DNA from: Oxytricha trifallax | Taxonomy: Eukaryota; Ciliophora; Spirotrichea; Sporadotrichida; Oxytrichidae | Assembly: GCA_000711775.1 (NCBI GenBank) | Contig: ARYC01000361.1 | Location: 1-64,000, forward strand | Direction of reading: 5' to 3' | Length of the DNA stretch: 64,000 nt | Shown here: piece by piece, positions 57,241 to 64,000 of the stretch | Layout of the letters: each line of letters begins with the position of its first letter | How positions within the stretch are numbered: the first letter of the stretch is position 1 | Program-made: the position numbers and the translations under genes | Notes under the pieces: generated by a model | The model's database searches: none | What the model saw: the letters and a program-made list of their open reading frames with translations, nothing else | Told to the model about the DNA's origin: nothing

Positions 57241-60026
57241 ATGGAATCTACAACATACAAGCAAAGTAAGTACTCAAAGTATCAATATATTCAATTTTCT
57301 CCAAAAAACCATACATAATGATGATTAATCAATTAATTTATAGTTGCTTTATTACCACCAAACCCTTAAACCCGCAGAGGATTCAGAGTGAACTGGTCCA
57401 TCAATCACTAAGAAACTCTTCTCGCCTATCCTTGCCAAAACAACGTAGTAATCAGAGATGTCAGAAACCCTTAAAAAGCCTATGTATACACTGATTACAT
57501 GAGCAAAGTCACCTGTGTTAAGTTTTCTCCCAACGGTTAGTATATTGCGAGTGGAGATGCCTCTGGAAAAGTGAGAATTTTCAGTTTTAATGAGTCAACA
57601 AACGAAATCATAGTCAAGAAAGAACACAACATGCTAGCTGGTGCTGTTTATTCTATAGTTTTCACGGATGATGGTCAAAGAATAATTGCTGCTGGAGAGG
57701 GCAAAGACATGTTTGCAAAGGCTGTATTGGCTGATTCAGGAACTAAAATTGGAGATATATTTGGACCATCCAAGACAGTGACTACTATTGACGTGAAACC
57801 AAAACCCTACAGATTGGTTATAGGCGGTGAAAATTAAGAACTAAATGTGTATGACGGAGTACCCTTCAAAGCTGTGAAATCTATTCCCAGTCATACTAAC
57901 TTTGTGAACAAAGTTGCATTCTGTCCTTAGGATGGAGGCAAGAAGTTCCTGTCAGTATCATCGGACAAGTCTATTATAGTATATGATATTATGAAATAAA
58001 ATTGAGTTTGTGAAAATTAAAATAAAATCTTTATCAATCCTGAAACTTCTCTACTCTAAAGGTTCTTAAAATTCAATGGTAAATATATCAAAGGATATTC
58101 GCTTTTTTATCTGATTTTAGCCTTTTAATTGTTTAATGAATTTGGGGGAAAATTGAAATTATTAATATAGAAAAAATGTTAATATTTATACCATAATTGA
58201 GTTGAAAGATTCATAAGTCAATAAAATGCTCATTTAAATGCACTGAGTTTTGAAACAGTTAAATTAGTATTTGAATGGATATTTTAAAGTATCAATCAAA
58301 ACTAAATTCCTTTTACTTCAAAATAAATTATATTCCAAGAATAGTGATTCAACTGAGGTGCTATAAAAAATAGAAAAAGCTCATAACAAGGGTATTATTG
58401 ATGCTGCCTGGATTGATGAAGATATGATTATGACTGCAAGTACTGACAACACACTCAAGATCTGGAATAATAAAATATAATAACATTTCCCTATTATTCG
58501 TTGGATTTTACTTGTTAAATGCACAAGATGGCTCAGAAATCAAGTAAAAAATTCATGATTTATAATTCTTTAATCCTAGATGTTTGTAAATTTCTGAAGA
58601 TGGAACTGAGAAAGTTGATAATTATAATATATTTTGCTAAAATAACAATTATTTTTTAATCATAGCAACTTGGTTTAATAGCCGAGAGTGAGGCATTCTG
58701 GTCAGTAACACTAAACTCAAACATTAACATTTATGAAGGCAAAGATGTCTTTAAGAAAGATTAAATCACTCCCTCAAGAGTTGTTTTAGGTCACTCGGTA
58801 AGCTCTTAATATTAGCAATACTCAGAAACTAATCTTTCATTTAGAACAATATTACAGCAATCTGTATGGTAGGCACTACCCTTATCTCAGCTGATCAGGA
58901 CGGCAAACTACTTTCCTGGTCTCCCTATCACATCTCAGAATTAGTGAAAAGCGACACCCTACCCCAACACACCTCGGTAGTAGCTCATCTTGTTGCATAA
59001 GACCAAGACAGCTTTTACTCAGCAAGTACTGATGGCACCTTATATAAAAGTTTCAGAGTTGCAGACACTCACAGTTTTGAATTCAAATAGTCATTGAAGT
59101 TAGAGGGGTCTCCTATCGATATGAAAATTGGTTCAGACAACTAAGTCTTTGTTTTATTGAGCAATTAGAAACTTCAAGTAATCAGCAGTGATTTCTCTAT
59201 ATATTTAAAAAATATGAATTTATTGAAAAAGTTTCTTTCAAAACTGGAAATTCGCATTAAAATCCCAAAAATATTGATAAATTATATTTTTATATTTCTC
59301 TTAATCCAGAACTCATGAATTTAAAGATTGTGATCCCACTTGCATCACTACTTACGATAATTATTTAAAAGATTAGTTAGTTAAAAACTTTTTATCTAGA
59401 ATTTAATTGTCATATATAGTCACTTATGAATTACACTTTCAATTTCTGTTTTATACAAACGATAATAAATTCAATTTAATTTAAGGCTTTTATTTTTATA
59501 AGCAATTTTAAATTTTATTAATTCTCTTTAAAACGATAATTAAGTGTGGGTTGGTGATAAGAAAGCAGTTATAAGAATTTTATCAGCAGATGATTTCTCC
59601 CAAATAAGCTAAATCGAAAAGAAATTAAACCAACAAATCTCAGTGATGCGCACTTCACACAATCAGCAAATCATAGCTGTGGGAGATTCACATAGAAACT
59701 TTGTATTGTTTAACTCAGCCACTGGAGAAGAAATATCTAAATTTGGCTATCATACTGCTAGAATTACAGGACTTGATTTCAATTCAGATGACACACAACT
59801 CTTAACATTAAATTAAGAAATAGTAAATCGTTAGTTATTCATTGTTTAATATTCTCAAACATCTTCACTTGATTTAGGTGTAGCTGTGCTTAACATTTAA
59901 GAAGGCACTAAGAAACTATTGCACAGAACAAATGAAAAAGAACTTACAGCAGCCATATTTGACAGTGAAAACGGAAGATTCTTTACTTCAGGCTATGACT
60001 GTGCTATCAGACAATGGAGCTTATGA
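57241..60026 (+). CDS. WDR1: actin-interacting protein 1 (AIP1/WDR1), WD40 protein
   Basis: Introns 57266-57343, 58614-58665 (or a 40-bp IES) and 58798-58844, with six IESs, leave exactly 642 codons (641 aa; AIP1 is about 610). Diagnostic N-terminus: TRRGFRVNWSINHQ, NVVIRDVRNPQKAYVYTDYMSKVTCVKFSPNGQYIASGDASGKVRIF, GEGKDMFAKAVLADSGTKIGDIFGPSKTVTTIDVKPKPYRLVIGG. Further WD repeats run to the end, FTSGYDCAIRQWSL. AIP1 forms two seven-bladed propellers, binds cofilin-decorated actin filaments and promotes their disassembly in the cytoplasm. Tail to tail with the cyclic-nucleotide-binding gene. Confidence 0.9.
57998..58319. other. IES, 322 bp
   Basis: Pointer aaaat (57998-58002, 58320-58324). Joins IIVYDIMKQN to KLYSKNSDSTEVLQ in AIP1. 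Confidence 0.8.
58469..58517. other. IES, 49 bp
   Basis: Pointer aat (58469-58471, 58518-58520; one codon ambiguity because AAT is repeated). Joins NTLKIWNN to AQDGSEIKQKIHD in AIP1. Confidence 0.7.
59201..59211. other. candidate micro-IES, 11 bp
   Basis: Repeat atat (59201-59204, 59212-59215). Removing 11 bp joins ISSDFSIY to EFIEKVSFKT and is needed to keep phase with both sides. The repeat is low-complexity, so other explanations (a sequence error, a different boundary) remain. Confidence 0.4.
59242..59309. other. IES, 68 bp
   Basis: Pointer aact (59242-59245, 59310-59313). Joins EKVSFKT to HEFKDCDPTCITTYD in AIP1. Confidence 0.75.
59354..59532. other. IES, 179 bp
   Basis: Pointer acgataatta (59354-59363, 59533-59542), 10 bp. 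Joins TCITTYDN to QVWVGDKKAVIRIL in AIP1. Confidence 0.9.
59821..59874. other. IES, 54 bp
   Basis: Pointer tag (59821-59823, 59875-59877). Joins LLTLNQEI to GVAVLNIQEGTKK in AIP1. It looks intron-like (GTAAAT..TTTAG), but intron splicing would break the frame. Confidence 0.7.
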
Positions 60027-60140
60027 ATATTCAATCGATTTTATTCTTAAAACCTCAATTTCTTACATTATCTTAATTTATGAGGTAAAATTTACTTTAA
60101 ACATTCAAAACATAGGAATTGATCAAATATACATTAGCAA

Positions 60141-63024
60141 TCATTGAAACTACCTGACATACTACCCCATTGAACTCAAACTCTTTATCTCATCAAATTC
60201 ACTCATAAGTCTTATCATCCTGTTGTCCCCTATTTTAATTGATCTATTTTAGTTATGTACTTCTTTCATGATATTTTAAAGTAATTTTTAACCTTGAATT
60301 TGAGATTTTCTACGGTCTACGAAACTATTTGAAGGTAGTTAAGAATTCTTCTGCTTTTGCAATAGCTTATTGATAAACTAGATTTATTAAATACATTTAC
60401 AACTGCTTTAAATTTTATATGTAAAAGAATAACTAAAATGTATACCATGTTTATCTGGGGTGAGCTAGCGACGCCTTGCAATATCTCTTAAAATGTCCTT
60501 TTCAAGTTACACAGCTGGATTATTAATAACTTTATCAAAAGCGTATCTATCTCTATCTTGGCTTACTAAACTTGACTTTACATTGATGCCAAGTGTGGTC
60601 TAATTATTGGTTTAATAATCCTCATGAACACTATTAGCCGTTTAGATACTTTAATTCATGTTTTAATGCTGGCTCATATTATTTATATATGTATAAATGA
60701 ATCAGAGTATTTTAACTACAGTAAATTCATGAAACTTATATTATGTATTGCTCATATTAGTAGCTTGAGTACTCTACAAATCATTCTGTTAACTAAAAAC
60801 AGATTAAGAAATGGAATCATCAATTGACAGCCTCATCGCTATTTTTCTCTAAGTTTATTTAATCAAAGGCATTGCTGAGAATTTAGGTACATTATGACTA
60901 TTAATCAGTTTTTATTTTTAATCTTAACTTTTATTTCGAAGGGAATTCTACTAAGTTTTTTATTGAGAATTTTATTAATAATTGTCAAATGGAAATTAGA
61001 GTGGGTTTTATTGGCTATTTATTAACTTGCTGAGTATTCATTAAAACATTTGAATTATAAATATTTAGCATTTAAGATAAAATTAAGATTGAATTCTGAT
61101 TTCCTCTGACATTTGAAGACTTTGTAAATTGTGATTAAAACTTTTGATCATCTTCATTATAAAAAATAGAAGTTTAAAAATATATAATTACAAATATATT
61201 TTGTAAATTTTATAAGTGAGAGCTCTTAGTTATTCTAGTTCATGAATTTATCTTATATCTAAGATATCCCAATTTTATTATAATATTTAGAATCATATTC
61301 AATATGATTCATATGATCGATCTACCCGTGTTAGAAGCTAAATCTATTCGATTTCCTAAGTTATTTTAAGTAATCTTTATTAGATTACTATTTTTTAATT
61401 CTATCTTCATTCGATTAGGAATGAAAATGATTGCAATGATGGTCTTCATGGTCTAAATCATATAATATAGGAGTTATTTTGTGAATATGTGGTGATTCGT
61501 TCAAAGACAAATTGTCAATTTATTAATGATGTTTATGCTAATAATCTAGGGAATCTTGCTATTTTGAGGCAGAGTTACTTATGATTTGAGGTTTATTCAT
61601 TAATAAGGAATGTTTTGTAGGTGAATTATTAGTTGTGTTTGAAAGCCTTGATATCATTTTAAAACCACCTGAAATTGGCAATTAAATATTGAGTGATTTT
61701 TTATCATGAGGTTTATTCTCAAGATCTTCCTCTTAAGAATGACGTCGCTTATGAAAGAATTAATCATTTTAAATACTTTGGACAAGATTTCCCTAGTTTT
61801 ATAAAGTTTGGGTGTAGTCTATGCTTCTAGTTAAATTTTAATGTATTTATTTCGCCATTAAAATATCAAGATTTATCCGATTATGATCTTCTTAATAATC
61901 TTCTTCTATATCGATATTTACCTTACTGATTTCATAAGACAATTTAGCTTATCTGTTTCTCAAAAAGTACTATATTCAATTTAAACAAAACAAAGTAGTA
62001 TTTACTAACCTTTTCCTTAGCAAGCATAGTTTTATTGCCAATATTCTTGATTATCAAACTGGAGGCATTTGGCACTTATTTCATAATACTCCATTACGTG
62101 TCCACGTAATTGCCTTGTTTCTCATCCATTTATTTTATGCCCTTGCTTACTTAAGTAATTTCAAACATCCTTTTCCCATAAAATTTCTATTTCTGCAGGT
62201 GATTTTCTCTTATCAATTGCAAGTACTCTTTAGGTAATTTTTGGAAGAAATCTTCTTTTGAGATGACATAGACTGTCACTATTGGAGTTTTGGCAATTAT
62301 TGAAAACGGGTGAGTTGATTCTTTATCAATTAGAATTTCATCACCAATCCATTCTCCAAGGGATAGTACTCCTATTTGAAACTTTTTCAGGGAACTTGTC
62401 AAGTAACCCTTATCACTATAATTAATTATAAAACTAGATGAAGAAATTACTCTCCAAAGTGCACTTTGTCATCTTTTAGCAATACTTTCACATCTTCAGA
62501 AATTCTAAAAAAGATAATTGATTAAGTAAACCGCCCATAATTAATCTTTGCAAGAATTAATTTTATTTTACATTCAGTATTTCTTACTTGATGTTTAGTG
62601 GATTTTACTTGCTTATCATTATACATTCCCCCTCTTTCACGATCATTATTTCTTAAGACCCCTCTCCTTCGTTAACTATGGGCTACTACGCAAGATATTT
62701 CCTCTCATTAAAGCACTTAGCAATGCGAATGTTTGCAACATTACTAGTTTTAGTCAACGATGGGATGATTCATTTCAGGAACTTAATTTTGTCTTAAAGT
62801 TGCTTCTAATAAGAGTTAATTGGGTTTATGTTTCCAATAGCAGAAGGGTTTTAAGAAATGTTTTAGTGTTGAATTTGATTGAGTGGAGGAAGGATATCAG
62901 TATATAAATTTGTCAAAGAAGGCTTTTCTTAAGTCAAAGATATATCATCAAATAAAGTGGGAGATTATTGGACGGGAGTTGTTGAGGCAATTTCCTCTTC
63001 ATTTATATCGTTTTAATTTAGCAT
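60141..63024 (-). CDS. cyclic-nucleotide-binding-domain protein with long low-complexity C-terminus
   Basis: Introns 62505-62587, 62416-62450 and 61970-62009 and two IESs removed leave 749 codons including the stop. A cyclic-nucleotide-binding fold is read across residues ~85-230: VANIRIAKCFNERKYLAQQPIVNEGEGSQEIMIVKEGECIMIS, then LKKFQIGVLSLGEWIGDEILI and SIIAKTPIVTVYVISKEDFFQKLPKEYL. The canonical phosphate-binding Arg of PKA-type sites (GELAL..PRAA) is not evident, so ligand binding is uncertain. The rest is Q/N/H/S-rich. No channel segments are seen, so it is not an ion channel. An in-frame TGA at 62770-62772 interrupts the start of the domain. Confidence 0.7.
60579..60716. other. IES, 138 bp
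   Basis: Pointer taca on the + strand (60579-60582, 60717-60720). Joins KFHEFTV to KSSLVSQDRDRYAF. Confidence 0.72.
60876..61216. other. IES, 341 bp
   Basis: Pointer tgaga on the + strand (60876-60880, 61217-61221). Joins NQNNQELS to AMPLIKQTQRKIAM. AT-rich, nothing recognised inside. Confidence 0.75.
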
Positions 63025-63182
63025 TTTATTTTTATCAATTCTATTTTAAAAAAGCAGTTAATTTTAATTCATAATCGCGATAAAGATTAACAATCAAAAT
63101 TGATACTTATAGATTTCCTATTAATTAACAGATTTATGTAGATTTCTCTCCTAACTCAGTCTATTAAAATTACATTTTACCT

Positions 63183-63584
63183 TCAAAAACAACAATTGCA
63201 ATCGAATGGACAATCAGCTGAATCTCCACCTTTCCCTATATTCAAGTCCTCCATTGAGTATATCTTGAGTCCATCCTCAGTGAATTTATTCTACTACTTT
63301 TTCTTATCATTCTATCTCTCTTTTTATCTCTCCTCAGCCATTTATTGCTCTTGTATTTTCCTAAGTTTTTTCATTTTCTTCTCTAATTTCTTTTTCTTTA
63401 AATCTGATATTTCTTCTTTAGTAAGTTCTGCTTGAGTTGCTGTAGGATCATCCTCTTTTTTAGCGTCTTGATGTTTAATTCCAGATTTCTCTATTGCTTT
63501 CTTTTTGAAAAGCTAATCTAAAGTGGCTTTTACATTCATTTTTTAAGGGGGTAAATTTTGCTTAGAATTTTGTTTGTCTTTCAT
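63183..63584 (-). CDS. DUF1764 family protein
   Basis: Uninterrupted 133-aa ORF. A basic, lysine-rich coiled-coil body (ELTKEEISDLKKKKLEKKMKKLRKIQEQ) leads to the C-terminal signature of DUF1764: FTEDGLKIYSMEDLNIGKGGDSADCPFDCNCCF, with the invariant CPFDCxCCF end. The family is widespread in eukaryotes and its function is unknown to me; the basic body suggests a nuclear or RNA-associated protein. Confidence 0.85.
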
Positions 63585-63721
63585 TTTATGATTAAATATA
63601 TTTATTATAGATTTAATACAATTTGAATAATTTATAAGACATTGATTAAAAAGTATAAAAGAGAATATTTTAATTATAGTTATACGGTTCAAAGTTGTTT
63701 TAAAAGATTAGATAATAAATT

Positions 63722-64000
63722 TCAAGATTACTAAGTATTTATATCTTATTCAGTAGGTTAAGGAGCTTCAGTGGGTTAAGGTGCTTCGGTAGGTTAAGGT
63801 CCTTCAGTAGGACTAGGTGGTTATACATCTGTATCATCTGGAATTTCATCATCACTGTGAGGCACGTCATTTACTTGCTCTTCAATAGAGAGTAATTTTC
63901 CATGCTTAATGAATTCCTACATCATTTTCAATGCCACTTCAGGTTAGTCCATAGGTACCATATGACCTGCATTGTAAATTCTAAAGAATGTGAAATTTTC
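63722..64000 (-). CDS. serine carboxypeptidase (peptidase S10), C-terminal fragment
   Basis: Gene continues beyond the right end of the window. The visible part begins FTFFRIYNAGHMVPMDQPEVALKMMQEFI, which contains the catalytic-His motif GHMVPMDQP of S10 carboxypeptidases (lysosomal/vacuolar enzymes that remove C-terminal residues). After the domain there is an acidic stretch and a tail of PTEAPQ-type repeats encoded by 18-bp tandem units at about 63,752-63,810, unusual for the family. Confidence 0.9.

Noticed and set aside
61440-62200. Hydrophobic plus-strand frames suggesting a membrane protein
   Set aside because: The minus strand carries a continuous, charged coding frame of the cyclic-nucleotide-binding gene with consistent introns; the hydrophobic reading is its shadow.

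Overview
This is germline (micronuclear) DNA of a spirotrich ciliate, most likely an Oxytricha/Tetmemena/Stylonychia-type hypotrich. Three lines of evidence agree. First, every convincing gene reads TAA and TAG as glutamine and ends only at TGA. Second, the genes are cut by dozens of short AT-rich segments flanked by 2-10 bp direct repeats (pointers). Removing each segment with one pointer copy restores a conserved reading frame, which is the signature of IESs (internal eliminated sequences) between MDSs. Third, there is one complete and one partial TBE transposon, whose ends carry the C4A4-type telomere-like repeat and which are known only from these germlines. I place more than 60 IESs. For most genes the leftover coding length after removing IESs and introns is an exact multiple of three.

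Layout. 1-1650: right end of a TBE, abutting a membrane-protein gene (1651-2366). 2537-3589: p23/CS-domain co-chaperone. 3751-5568: coiled-coil protein of possible ciliary function. 5736-6533: low-complexity protein. 6696-9078: leucine-rich-repeat gene interrupted by a 767-bp foldback element. 9204-9662 (minus): very divergent histone H2B-like protein. 9942-25712: complete axonemal dynein heavy chain of about 4,132 aa in 33 MDSs, all in linear order. 25875-28370: VPS52. 28484-29627: bacterial-type D-Ala-D-Ala carboxypeptidase. 29932-32028: acidic protein with a myristoylation motif. 32926-35374 (minus): TPR protein. 35654-37899 (minus): two unknown genes. 38240-41264 and 41386-45048: two Q/N-rich unknown genes. 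45525-51383 (minus): coiled-coil gene whose only IES is the complete 4,094-bp TBE. 51488-57039 (minus): VPS13-like protein, divergent from 57241-60026, the actin-disassembly factor AIP1/WDR1. 60141-63024 (minus): cyclic-nucleotide-binding-domain protein. 63183-63584 (minus): DUF1764 protein. 63722-64000 (minus): C-terminus of a serine carboxypeptidase.

The genes are unrelated housekeeping, ciliary, trafficking and lysosomal functions, as expected when each becomes its own gene-sized somatic chromosome. The unifying theme is genome rearrangement. Two mobile elements (TBE and the foldback element) sit inside coding sequence and can be tolerated only because they are cut out exactly, and smaller elements sit inside IESs or introns. 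No gene that I could reconstruct is scrambled. Unresolved points are a phase change in the VPS13-like gene near 55,470 and an in-frame TGA in the cyclic-nucleotide-binding gene.
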